From positions 51,487,253 through 51,551,252 of the forward strand of contig OY986438.1 in the NCBI GenBank assembly GCA_963920525.1: a DNA stretch of 64,000 bases, in the 5' to 3' direction. Under the pieces are notes generated by a model. The model did not search any database and was not told the DNA's origin. It worked only from the letters and a program-made list of their open reading frames with translations. The stretch comes from Dichetophora obliterata (Eukaryota; Arthropoda; Insecta; Diptera; Sciomyzidae). Made by a program: the position numbers and the translations under genes. Of the stretch, positions 44,925-55,639 are shown piece after piece. How positions within the stretch are numbered: the first letter of the stretch is position 1; the number at the start of each line of letters is the position of its first letter.

Positions 44925-45115
44925 TAAAAAATAAAGATTACGATTACTGTAATCATATTTGAACTATTTTTAATTAAAATTACAGTAATCGTAACTATTA
45001 AGAAAACTACAACTACAATTATTGTAGTCGTAATCAAAAAATTTCTTTATTATGATTACAGTAATTATAATACTGCAAATGTATAATTACGATTACTGCA
45101 ATCGTAATCATTCTT
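44925..45115. repeat. Cluster of GATTACAGTAATC palindromes, left
   Basis: At least six imperfect units of the self-complementary word ATTACGATTACTGTAATC occur in about 190 bp. A second cluster lies at 46925-47155, with a foldback element between. Confidence 0.75.
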
Positions 45116-45397
45116 TTTGCAGTTGAATTACTGCATAAATCTGTCTTTTTCATGATGCAATTCACAAAGAAGATCTTTTCTAGAATCTTTATTTGTGCTG
45201 GGGCCCTGCTGGAATAATTCCCTTTGTAATTTTTTCTTTTTGATGCCGTCCACAGTGACACGCTCCTTCTGATTTTTAATTCGAAAAATTAGTCTTATTT
45301 AGGGCAAATATTGATTTTTAATATTTCAGAATTAATTGGTTTTTCTCTCGTACCAATTTATGCATTCCTTATTATTGAGTTCGTTTTGATTTATATC

Positions 45398-46759
45398 AGA
45401 GAATTGCACAAGCCTACTTAAAGTCTATTTCAAGTACTTGCTTAAAATACAAGTTCAAGCTTGCTTGAGCTTAATAACTTTCAATGAAGTATAACATGAA
45501 CTTGAATATAAATAATCCCACGACAGCTTGCGACTTGCAAGTATGGTAGCTTAAAAGTGAACGGCACGAAGTTCTAAGTAAAGGAAAACTTGATGCCTTA
45601 GGCGAAAAGCTTGAAAAGCTTGAAATTGAAGGCAAGTATCCAATTAAAAGAAGCAACTATCCAAAAACTTCAATTAGGAAACAGCTTGTGTAGGAAAAGC
45701 TTAAGTGTGTTTTTAGGGGGTAGCTGATTTCGGAATTGATGTCAAAATTTAAAATTAAAGATGGCGGATAGAATTTCCACCTAGATTTTTTGTATTTTTG
45801 CGAATTCTTGTAATTTTTAAATTCTGACAACGGATTTGATTTCGAATCTTATGTCACAGTCTTAAAATTTAAGATGGAGGTTAGGCTTGCCACCTCAACT
45901 TTACCACAGTATTGCCACCTAGTAAAATGTATTTTTAAGAGTTTTAAACATCATTTAACACTGTCAGAATTTTAAAATTCAATGTGGTGGATAGGGTTGC
46001 CAACTAATTTTTTTTTTATGTTTATCAATTCGATGCTGGCACGAACACTAAGTAAAAATGGGCCGCTGAATGCGAATCCGTTGTCAGAATTTCAAAATTA
46101 TGCAATTGTTTAAAATAGGGCTGCCACCTATTGACCATATCGATTTTAAAATTCTGTCTTCAAATCAAAATAAGCGATTCTCTAACACTGTTATATGATG
46201 TTTTAAACTCTTAAAAATACATTTTATTAGGTGGCATTACTGAGGTAAAAATTTAGATGGCAGCCCTAACCTCCATCTTAAATTTTAAAACTGTAACATT
46301 AGATTCGAAATCAAATCCGTTGTCAGGATTTTAAAACTACGAGAATTCGCTAAAATAAAGAAAAACTAGGTGGCAACTCTATTCAATATCTTGAATTTTA
46401 AATTTTTACATCAATCACGAAATCAACTACCTCCTAAAACTGCCAACCACGGAGTCCAGAGAAGTCTATTACGCTTAAGCTGTCTCTACACAAGCTCATT
46501 GAACTTTTTGGATACTTGCTATAAATTGGATACTTGCGAGCTTACAAGCTTTTGGGGATCGTTTCAAGCTTTTAAACTTTCTTCCCGACAAAGTTAGTCT
46601 AAACAAGCCAAGCCGACGAGCAAGCATGGATATGACTTGTATCTGTTTGGCATTTTTAGATTATTCCGAACACTAAAGCTCGGATACATTGAATACGTTC
46701 GGATACATACTTGAATTCAAGTACTTGAAAAGGCTTCAAGTAGGCTTGTGCAGATCTCT
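45398..46759. mobile_element. 1.36-kb foldback with arms of about 560 bp
   Basis: The ends are AGAGAATTGCACAAGCCTAC on the left and GTAGGCTTGTGCAGATCTCT on the right. GATTTATATC flanks both (45388-45397 and 46760-46769; the shared word extends to TGATTTATATCA). The arms match throughout: TTCAAGTACTTG, GATTTCGGAATTGATGTCAA, AAATTTAAGATGGAGGTTAG, GTATTTTTAAGAGTTTTAAA and ATCATTTAACACTG with inverted counterparts. The loop (about 45960-46190) is unique. A transcript crossing it would form a long double-stranded RNA. It has no coding capacity. Confidence 0.85.
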
Positions 46760-46924
46760 GATTTATATCATAAAAACATATTGTTCCAAATAAAATAGTT
46801 TCGGAATAAAATTGCAATATATTTGCTTTTTAGTAAGGAGAAATATAAGACAACCTTTATATTACATTTTTGAAACGCCATTATTTGTGATATAACTTAC
46901 ATATTAATTAAATTACAAAAAAAC

Positions 46925-47155
46925 ATGATTACGATTACAGTTATTTTAATTGTCATTTTCATTGATTACGATTACTGTAATTGTAGTCAATAGATTTTTT
47001 TATTACAATTACAGTAATCGTAATTGCAATTTGCGTGTATACCGATTACAGTAATCGTAATAATACTTTTCTTGCATTACAATTACAGCAATCGTAATCG
47101 TTAATTTTAAAAAGTTACGATAACTGTACTTGTAATTAGAAAGTCTTTGTAATCG
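46925..47155. repeat. Cluster of GATTACAGTAATC palindromes, right
   Basis: Units such as CCGATTACAGTAATCGTAAT and ATTACAATTACAGTAATCG repeat about seven times. The distance to the foldback is similar to that on the left side. Confidence 0.75.
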
Positions 47156-48440
47156 GAAAATACCCAGCTCTGATTTTATCTAAATTTCATTCATTATTTC
47201 GCCAAAAAAAATATAATCGTCCTAAAAAAAAAATCCGTCGTTCAGCAGTAGGGGAAATAAGTGAGAAAAATTTCAAACTGATCGGTAAAGCCGTTCTAAT
47301 GTTACAGTGATGACAGACTTCAAAAACAAGGTTTTGAGAATATCGCGTTTTAGGTTTTGACTACAATGTAGGGCATATAAAAAATCACTATTAAAAATCA
47401 TTTATCTCCATAAATAAACATCCGATTAGTCTGAAATAAGAGAATACTTTTGAAATAGTTTACTTGTAAAAAATGAAAAAAAAATATTTTTTTTTCTTAA
47501 AATTCTAACTAGTTGTGCTCTTTAATAGCAGCAATTGTAACGTGTTTTTTTTTTCATCGTAAAACACTTACTCACATATATATATTTCCACTTACTTAAA
47601 AAATACTCTCATTTCGTCAAACATTAACCGATTTTGGTCATCTTTATTTCGTTAAAAAGACAATATAAAAAGGCAATAACCAACATGTTGCGTACGGAAT
47701 ACATACAGAGTTTATTCATAAAACAAACTATAGAACGATTTTTTTTCCCCGCCAAAACCTATGTGTTTAAATTTTTTTATGTCTATTATTTGATTTTCTA
47801 TATCTTTAACCCTGTTCGACCATTAGGACATATTCAACACTGTTTAAAGGGATGGTACTGTTCCAAAGCCGAAAAAAGCATGTTTTCATGATATTTTTAT
47901 TTTGGAGACATGAATAATGTTGGTGTATTTATTTCATATACATGTTATAGTTTGACTTCTTAAGTATATATGGAAAAACAAAATTTAAAATTACCGATAA
48001 ATAAATCCGTAGCAGCGATTCTCCGGAGACGCCTCGAAAAAAAAGTTGTTTTGCGATGAACAGGATTAGGGGTTAGCAGATCATCTGAAAAAATTCAGAA
48101 TTAGTTTATAAGGTAATATTTTTCTCGAGGCAAAACCGAAATTTTTTTTATATGTTTTTTTGTTTTTTTAAAAATGGAGGTTTTAAAAATTATTTTAAAA
48201 TAGGAAAAAAAAAGAAAAAACGTTTCGGCATTACCTGTTGATTTATGTATAGAATTAGTAAGTTTCAAAACCATCGGTTAAGTAGATTTTGCGACATCGT
48301 GTTCACCGACTTCAAAAATGTTGTTTTCCAGAAAATCGATTTAAAGCTTTTTTTATCGAAAATCAAAAATAAAAAATCAATAAAAGGGTATAATTTTTTA
48401 TTCTTGCACAGAATCTTCAATGCCAGTTCCGTGCAGTAAG
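47156..48440. other. No gene recognised
   Basis: This is AT-rich spacer. The text AAAACCATCGGTTAAGTAGA and the earlier ACTGATCGGTAAAGCCGTTC look like repeat debris. Confidence 0.35.
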
Positions 48441-49330
48441 CCGCTGTCATTCAGGATGTCCAATGCATTTTTTTTGTTCGTGCCTGCGCTGCATTCTACC
48501 CTCTTTACTTGTATTTGTAGCTCGTTCGTCTGCTATGGTAATTCGTAATTCGTCAAATGCGCGCGCATTTTTTGTTCAAAAAGGACAAAAAAGCAAAAGA
48601 TCCTTCATTGAAAATGCTTGCTGCAACATTTGCTGCAATTTCAACAATGATTGCAGTACCGCCCACTGATTTTGGAGAGATTTCCCAAATAAGTTGATTG
48701 AAACTCTCATTGTTGTTCTGCGTAAAACCTCCAAGACACAGATGCAAAAGTGCGTTCTTGCTCAAATCTTCGTAGATTGGCTTTATGGCTTCTTTTACAT
48801 CTGAAGGAAGGGCACTGTAGCTGGGTTTAAATCAGTGATGTGCGGCGTAGAGAACATGATGTCGACAATACTATTGTCGACGGTGTCGAGAATGTCGAGT
48901 AGACAATTGCTTTTAACGACGTGTAGATAATTAATATAAAAGGCTGCATGTTTATTGTAATATTTTATTAAATTGAGTCCAAGTTCGAACTGTTCCTTAT
49001 TTTTACGCCTTCTGGGCATGGCTTTTGTTTGTTTAATTGTAAAATTTGTTACTTTGTGTTAATTAAACGACTTTTCAAAAGGTTTTAAGAATCAGCATAA
49101 TCTAAATGGAACTTGCATTTTCGCAGTGTTGCATTTTGTTGACATTGTTTACACAATTCTCGACATTGTCTACATTGTCGACACATTCTGCATTGTCGAC
49201 ACCAAAATGTCGACAATTAAAGACGACGCGTCGAGGAACATCACTGGTTTAAATGAATGCATTGTGTTTGCAGCTGCCACACATGAGGTCCGCTCATTTG
49301 AAAAGTTGTGTCTTCGTTAGTTTAAGCACG
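48440..49330 (-). pseudogene. Transposase-like ORF split by a hAT MITE
   Basis: When the 48833-49246 insertion is skipped, the minus strand reads in one frame: NFSNERTSCVAAANTMHSFK, PSYSALPSDVKEAIKPIYED, LSKNALLHLCLGGFTQNNNE, SFNQLIWEISPKSVGG and AANVAASIFNEGSFAFLSFL. The pattern C-L-x-G-x-T-Q-N-x-N-E-S-x-N-x-x-I-W is typical of a multicopy arthropod/cnidarian ORF family which I believe is Mutator-like transposase-related. The assignment is from memory and not certain. Only this C-terminal part is seen. Confidence 0.55.
48833..49246. mobile_element. 414-bp hAT-type MITE with TGTCGAC arrays
   Basis: The ends CAGTGATGT and ACATCACTG are typical of hAT elements. The perfect 8-bp duplication GTTTAAAT flanks it (48825-48832, 49247-49254). 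Both subterminal zones are packed with TGTCGAC/TGTCGAG words (48870-48900 and 49138-49215), likely transposase-binding repeats. The minus frame inside (48795-49019) is not a recognisable protein. Confidence 0.9.
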
Positions 49331-49449
49331 ATTTACTATATTTTTACAAAAGGCTTTTTAAATGTTGTACATTATAAAAAATATAAAAAGAATGTCCCAA
49401 CATTTTTTTAAATAGTACGATTCCCTTAACATTGTATAAATTTGTTTTG

Positions 49450-49850
49450 ACGTAGAATTACGTCTTACATCGTGGTTTGTATGGGGTCTTCTTCACAAAT
49501 TATTCAAGCACATGTAATGGTTTTAGTGGACATTTTGTGGCATACCTGCAACCTTAAATATTCATCGCACAAAGATAAAATATATGCCAAAATATCAGTT
49601 ATACTACGAATAAAACGAATATCTATCTTTTAATTTTGTCACTTCTTTAATAAAGTCACAAAATTGCAAGATTTAAGAAGAAAAATTCATAATTTCGTAT
49701 GAGTAAAATCATACACAAGCTGATTCAGTAGCTGCTTAGCTGTTGTTATGGTTGTTGTTGTGGTTTTTTGTTTGGTTCACAACATCGTGGCGATTGTTGT
49801 TGTGCTGCTTTTGTTGTTAGTTTTATTTTTTTTATTAAAAAAGTGTAAAA
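49450..49850 (+). repeat. Repeat R2, copy 3
   Basis: TTGACGTAGAATTACGTCTT, CCTTAAATATTCATCGCAC, GAATAAAACGAATATCTATC and the GTTGTTGTTGTGG run match 29028-29395 in the same orientation, outside the 27-35 kb complex. Confidence 0.7.
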
Positions 49851-51044
49851 TTTACATATATAAATACACATCAGATGATTTCGTTTTTGTCCTTGGTTTA
49901 CGTATGGGCATGTCCAAAATGACGTTACGTACGATTTGTACGAAGAAGTATTTACAAAAAAAAAAAAAAAAAAATTAAAAAGTCTAATATTTAAAAATGT
50001 TTTCTTATATTTGCGTAGAAATTAAGTACCGCAATTAAGTAACACTATATTAAGTAAAAACTTTGACAACAATCGAATCAGATTTAAAGATATAAGCAAA
50101 AATATGTGCTGGCGTTACGTTAAAAAAACGGAAGTGATTTTTGACTTGGATTATAAAATTTGAAAAACTCTCCGAATTGGGCAGTACCTTTTATATACAA
50201 CTTTTTTTAAAAGGATTTGAAATAATATAGGTTAACTGTTGGGCCCCAGATGTTGTCCTGCCTCAATTAAATAAATTTGTGATCGTTTGTGAAAAGTGTG
50301 GAAGTGCCCAAACAAATTGGCGTTTTTTGAAGCGAAGCTTTTTACGCCTTGTTTTGTGATTTGCTTGAGTGAAATTTGAAAAACGACACTTTTTTCCATA
50401 CACCTTTTTCTTAGAATTTTTGTTGCTCTTTGTGTCGAATTTTAAATTTAATTTTTAATTTTTTTTAATTTAATTTTTTAATTTTTGTGTCGAACAAGAT
50501 AATTTTAAATTAATAAAAAATATTTCTTTGTTAGCAATGAGAATCGAACTCGTACCCTTACGATTGTTAGTCCTATACACTACCAACTGGTCCAAAAACC
50601 TTCGTTGGTTATGAGAGTTTATTTAATATTAAGTATTAACTGAAGCTATGTTGCATAGATGATAAGAATCTATTAAAGGATTGTGCATTAGCTATCCTAC
50701 ATTTCAATGCGTGAAGCTATGGTGCAGATCACAATTATCTATTATATAAAAGGATTGTGTATTGGCTATCCAAACAACAAAATCAGCAAAAAATATAACA
50801 AAACATATGTTGCTTCTACTTACTACCATTGTCATTAACATCGCTAAGTACGTGTTTTCTTTTGTTGATGAGAATAGTCTGTTCCCGAACTAACTTCAAG
50901 AACTGCTGGAACTTAAATTTTATGAATTGACACAAGTTATGCGGCAAAGTAATAAACAGTTTTCGTCATTGCTGACAAAGATTGGTGATGGTAAAAAAAT
51001 TGAGCAAAACGAGTTACATTTAATATATCGGATATATTTTATAT
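49851..51044. other. Non-coding apart from a tRNA-like piece
   Basis: An A19 run sits near 49960. The rest is AT-rich DNA with a repeated phrase around 50650-50770 (GAAGCTATGTTGCATAGATG then TTAAAGGATTGTGCATT, and a second version 100 bp on). No gene is supported. Confidence 0.35.
50530..50600 (-). tRNA. tRNA-like sequence (degenerate)
   Basis: On the minus strand TGGACCAGTTGGTAGTGTA (A box and D-arm like) is followed 31 nt later by GAGTTCGATTCTC (B box/T-arm, T-loop TTCGATT with GAG/CTC stem). An acceptor stem is not evident and the anticodon arm is unclear. It is probably a tRNA pseudogene or SINE head. Confidence 0.4.
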
Positions 51045-51985
51045 ATTTATTTATTAATTTCATCTACTGGGCTTCGCCCTTACAGATTACTTAAAATAAA
51101 ACTTATAAACTAGGTTGATATGGTATCTAAATTAATATTTTCTTTATTTATTTACGGATTCAATCTTACAGACTAATACATTTAATTGAATACAGTAAAT
51201 AAACTTAATCTAAATCTATACTCATTAACATTGAAATTTATTAATTGAGAAAGACTGTTGCACAAATCAACGCACCTAGCAATTGGTTCATTGGCAGCGT
51301 AAATTGTGCTATGAAAGGAATCAATGATTAATCTATTATTTCTTAAAACTCTAGGTGGGTTGGTAACACGAAATAAACTAGACAGTTCTGAACACAAAAT
51401 TTTACCAGTAACAATATTATATGCAAACATTAAAGAAAAAACCTTACGCCTATCCTGAAGGAAGGTTAGACCAAGACATTTACGCCTAGCTATATATGAT
51501 GGGAGACCATCTTGCCAGCAAATTTTACTTAGAGCATATTTAGATAAACGTTTCTGAACACTCTCAATTTTATTAGAGTGAACATCAAAATATGGATTCC
51601 AAATCAGGCAGCAGTAATCTAAACGACTTCTAACAAGAGCTACATACAGAGCCTTTACCGTCAAAGGATCTTTGAAGTCTTGTGTATTTATTTTTATAAA
51701 ACCAATCATAGAATATGCTTTGGCTACAATAAGGTCTATATGTCTGGTAAATTTAAGTTTAGAGTCAAACAATACACCCAAGGCTTTGACTTCGTTTTTA
51801 CGAGAAATATGACAATTATTGACTGAATAATCGAACATTATTTGGTCGGAACATTTAGTAAAAGAGACTACACTGCATTTATTTAAATTTAATAGAAGTT
51901 TATTTGAATAGAGGTTTAATAGAGATTCGAGAGACGAAGGAAACTGCCAGCCGCCTGTGTCCAAATGGAATAAGATTAGTAATGC
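51045..51985 (-). pseudogene. 5'-truncated LINE: RT C-terminus with intact frame
   Basis: A 260-codon open frame (51964-51182, minus) begins inside the RT (LNLNKCSVVSFTK) and continues VKALGVLFDSKLKFTRHIDL, VRSRLDYCCLIWNPYFDVH, KIESVQKRLSKYALSKICW and LFRVTNPPRVLRNNRL. It resembles the CR1/Jockey-group element at 57.5 kb. The 3' UTR holds the hairpin GGGC-GAA-GCCC (51079-51069, minus) shortly before an AATAAATA-type tail near 51045. There is no internal stop, so this is a fairly recent insertion. Confidence 0.82.
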
Positions 51986-52044
51986 TTCCGTAGATTTATT
52001 TAATAATTTTATCTAACGCGCAATAGAACACAACAAAATTTCCT

Positions 52045-53174
52045 CTGCAATTGAACAATGAACAATTACAAACATTTAAACAAAAATTGCATAATTTGGA
52101 AGTCATCGATACAGGTGGTTTACCTTCTGAAATTGTTTTTGCCATCAATAAATATTATCTTATAACAACAAATATTAATGTTAGCGATGGTTTGGCAAAT
52201 GGGGCCATTGGTAAACTAATGAAATTGACCAGAATGACCAGGTTAAAAAAGTTTGGCTGGAATTCGATGAGTCTAAAATTGGTCAGAAAAGAAGAATGAA
52301 AGCTTCTGCTGACGCTCAATCGATTCAAGTTGGAAGAAGAGCTGTGCCAATACTACGAAGAAATAGTAGCATACCTCTTAATAAAAATAAAACAATCACA
52401 GTTATAAGAAATCATTTTTCATTAATTCCTGCAATGGCTATAACTATTCATAAGTCATAGGGAGGATCATTCGCAGATTGCTTACGAATATGACAAAAAG
52501 CATTCCTTGCAGTTACTCTACGTCGCTTTGTCTCGTGTTACTAGTATTGACGAACTTTTTATCACAACCTCTGATGACAACCCTCAACAATTTATATTTC
52601 ATCATGGAAGGCGAAATGATTTTTCTAATGCTGATTTAATTCGAGAATTTCAAAGATTATCTCTTAACAAATTAGAAACTAAATATATTACTATAAAATA
52701 TTTGATAGAGAGCAAACAGTTATTTTCTGCAATGACTTTAAATTGTCAGAGTCTCCATGCGCATTCTCAAGATCTTACCGATTCTATAACTCAAATCTGA
52801 GACATTATATTGTTGTCAGAAACAAAAATGCAAAATGATGAAAGTATCAATATCACTAATTTCGCTTGTGTATCTCAATTTCAGAGAAATAGTTATTGTT
52901 CTAGAGGTGTTGCAATTTATCGTAATTGTAATAAAGATAAGTACAATACAGTCACTGGGAATATGTCAATATATTTAAAATACATCAGCTACTAAATTTT
53001 TCCGCTGATATTTAAAAAATTGGAGAAGTATGTTCTGCAGAAATGATAGGTCCTAATGGACAACTTATTTTGATGATTCGATTTACATTTCACCTCAGAA
53101 TACGACCGAAAAAAACAAAATCGACAACATAATAAAATTAATCCACAGATCTCTTTTATGCTATACAGACTATT
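52045..53174 (+). pseudogene. Helentron C-terminus: Pif1-like helicase plus AP endonuclease
   Basis: GLPSEIVFAINKYYLITTNI then NVSDGLANGAIGKLMKLTRM is the late helicase region of RepHel proteins. AITIHKS (stop in place of Gln at 52458) GGSFADC and QLLYVALSRVTSIDELFIT are the last helicase motifs. Without a gap this is followed by an apurinic-type endonuclease: FSAMTLNCQSLHAHSQDL, DIILLSETKMQNDESI, SYCSRGVAIYRN and GEVCSAEMIGPNGQLI. Helicase followed by such an endonuclease is the hallmark of Helentrons (Helitron2-type rolling-circle transposons). The N-terminal Rep part is absent, cut off at the LINE insertion at 51985. Several stops and shifts are present. Confidence 0.8.
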
Positions 53175-53342
53175 TTCTAAGGACTTATATAATTTTAGAA
53201 TTTTTCAAATACATTTATATTTAAAAGCTTAAGGCACTGATATTGTGTAGTAAACCTGTATAAAGGATCGCGGACATCGGTGCCTCAAGCTTTTAAATAT
53301 AAATGTATTTGAAAAATTCAAAATTTATATATGTCCTTAGAA
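53175..53342. mobile_element. 168-bp palindromic MITE
   Basis: TTCTAAGGACTTATATAATT then TTTCAAATACATTTATATTT and AAAAGCTTAAGGCAC on the left are matched almost base for base on the right (ending AAATTTATATATGTCCTTAG and AA). The loop is about 35 bp. It terminates the readable Helentron endonuclease. Confidence 0.8.
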
Positions 53343-53356
53343 CTTACCAATTTACG

Positions 53357-54312
53357 TTAGGGATGCAAGCGATGCATCGATAGTATCGTCATCGACGATA
53401 TATCGTTCATAAAGATCGATGTCAACATCTATGTTCTTATGAGCAATACATCGTCGATACATCGGTCTGAAAAGGAAAAACATCGATATCGTTTGCTCAT
53501 TTTTAGCCGATTCACAATTTGACATCTAGAAATACCACAAAAAGCTAACACACAATAACACAAAAAAGAAATATTCTTTTGCATATTCAATAGCAAATGT
53601 AAGCGAAACAGAAGTGCAGATGTACATGTAGTCTCCTATTACCCCAACAAAAAAAGATGCGGTCGAAAAACTGCTGGTGCAATCAAGTGATGCCAGCAGA
53701 TTACCCGTGCTATAAAGTAAGGATAAGTATTGGAACAAAAATATCGAAGTTTACCACCGAAAAATATCGTTTGACGCCATCGATGCTAATTTTTGCTATA
53801 AAGCCTAATTTTGAGGTCGGCAAATATGAAAAAAAAAAATCCTCTATTCAAAAAATGAGCATAAAAAAGTTTACAAAAACGAACATGAGATTTTTTCTCA
53901 TAAAATTTAAAAAAAAAACAATAATAATAAACTGTGCAAATAAAAAAAAAACTGTGTTTTGTATGAACAAAAAAAAACCCCGTTTTTTTGAGGTCGAAAG
54001 ACAAATGACAAAAAAAATTAATTTATTAAACAAAATACAGAAATTTTGTCGATTCCTTTTTTCAAATTTTATTTTTGTAAATTTTTCTACGTCCATACAC
54101 TGTAAGAAATTATTCTTTCTTTCATATATTATAATAGAGTGCAAATAAAAAATATTAAGTCTATAAAAATAATACTTATATTTTTCGAATCCAATACTAG
54201 GCCTTATACAAAAATGAAAAAATCGTAAAAACATCGATATATCGGTCTTATTTACGTGTTTTTTAAGCATCTATAATTGTCAAGTGAACATCGATGATTT
54301 TAAGAACGATGT
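53357..54312. mobile_element. hAT-like non-autonomous element with ATCGAT words
   Basis: TAGGGATGCAAGCGATG on the left is matched inverted by ATGTTGCATCCCTA on the right. AATTTACGTTAG and AATTTTACGTTAG flank the two sides, an imperfect direct duplication. The subterminal DNA is filled with CATCGAT/TATCGAT words (53378-53490, 54232-54295). The interior frames (53657-54270) are low-complexity and not convincing proteins. Confidence 0.6.
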
Positions 54313-54828
54313 TGCATCCCTAATTTTACGTTAGTAAACGTTTATACTATACTGATGAGTAACCAAGAGAGGGGTTCTTATGCACCTAGAATATACCTAC
54401 TGTATACATATATGACAAATGTTACTTAAATTTATTTTTTCTTTTTAGTCCACGTCTTTTTTAAATAAAAGCTTATTTTTTTAAAAACATTTTTTTTACT
54501 TATTATTTATTTTTTACTTTTTAGTCTTAAAGGTTTATTATTAACATCTTTTATTTTAAAAACTTATAGAGATATAGCATTTTTATTGATTTGTGGGCGC
54601 TAAAAGGGGGTTGTGACACCATTTTTCCTGAACCATCCTCTACTTGAAGGAAATTAACTGCCAAAATTTTAGCTGAATCAACCCCGTAGTTTTGGAGATA
54701 TAGCATTTTTATTGATTTGTGGGAGGTAAAAGGTTTGCAAAATTGCGAAAAATGGTTTGCAATTTTTGAAGGACATACATACATACAAACATACATACAT
54801 ACATACAAACGAAGCAAGTTATAATCAG

Positions 54829-55639
54829 CAGGGAAGACAGAAATATGCACGAAAAAATCTAAAATAAGTATGCTAATATGCTCTAAAAAATGGAAAAATA
54901 TGCCATCAAATAAGCACGAAAAATGTCGAAGTCGGAGTTTTATTATTCAAAATTTTATTCAATAGTTCATAAAAAAAAACCAAACAATAGCCTTTTCAAG
55001 GCGTAAAAGTAAATATTTCAGTTTAAATAAATTATAATTTTAATTATAAAGTAAAAATTTAATTCTATTTTAATCATTTAATGAATATTTTGTTTGGTAG
55101 CTCGAAGCCAATGCCAAAAGTCTCCTTCCGGACGAAGTCCATTATTTTATATGGTGCTTATAGCAAAAACAGTGTATTGCATTCAGCGATTACACTGAAC
55201 AATTAAATGCATTTTTATATTATCAAAAAGAAATTTTCAACGATTTTCAGCCAACAATGTTTTGTATTGTGAGAAAGACCGCTCGACATCGCAGGATGTA
55301 GTTGGGCACCATTTAAAATAAGGGACTTCGTTCGGAAGGAGACTTTCGGCGTATGGATCCATTGTCTGTGAGTTTTTAAACAAAATATTTTTTATACATA
55401 TATAATATAATATCTCTTTATAAATATATATATAATATCAAAGAAATTACAATGTTGCCAGCTGTGAAGGAAGTATCAAAATTTGCCCGATTACAAGCTA
55501 AAATCTGTTCGAAAAGTTAAAAATATGTAAAAATATGCACAAATAAGCACAATCGTTATAAATATGCAAAATTATTAACAAAACGTCCAAATATGCAAAA
55601 GCATATATTATATGCATTTGCATATAATTGTCTTTCCTG
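54829..55639 (-). mobile_element. 811-bp hAT element with 8-bp duplication
   Basis: The ends CAGGGAAGACA and TGTCTTTCCTG are inverted. The perfect octamer ATAATCAG flanks both (54821-54828, 55640-55647). ATATGC words crowd both subterminal zones. A transposase remnant is retained at 55200-55330. An inner inverted repeat pairs AAAGTCTCCTTCCGGACGAA (55119) with the region ending 55350. Confidence 0.88.
55200..55330 (-). pseudogene. hAT transposase C-terminal remnant
   Basis: The minus strand reads KWCPTTSCDVERSFSQYKTL then LAENR, stop, and KFLFDNIKMHLIVQCN. The S-C-D-V-E-R-S-F-S-x-Y-K motif and the downstream N-[IL]-x-x-x-L-I-V-x-C-N are the conserved start of the hAT C-terminal dimerisation domain. 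Only this exon-sized piece survives. Confidence 0.75.

Noticed and set aside
48795..49019. 74-codon minus frame starting MPRRRKNKEQFELGL
   Set aside because: Its last third lies across the hAT MITE boundary and it ends in flanking sequence read in a different frame from the conserved ORF. It is a chance fusion.
53657..54270. Long overlapping frames on both strands (163 and 140 codons)
   Set aside because: Poly-A/T-rich sequence inside a non-autonomous hAT-like element gives Lys- or Phe-rich products without any domain.
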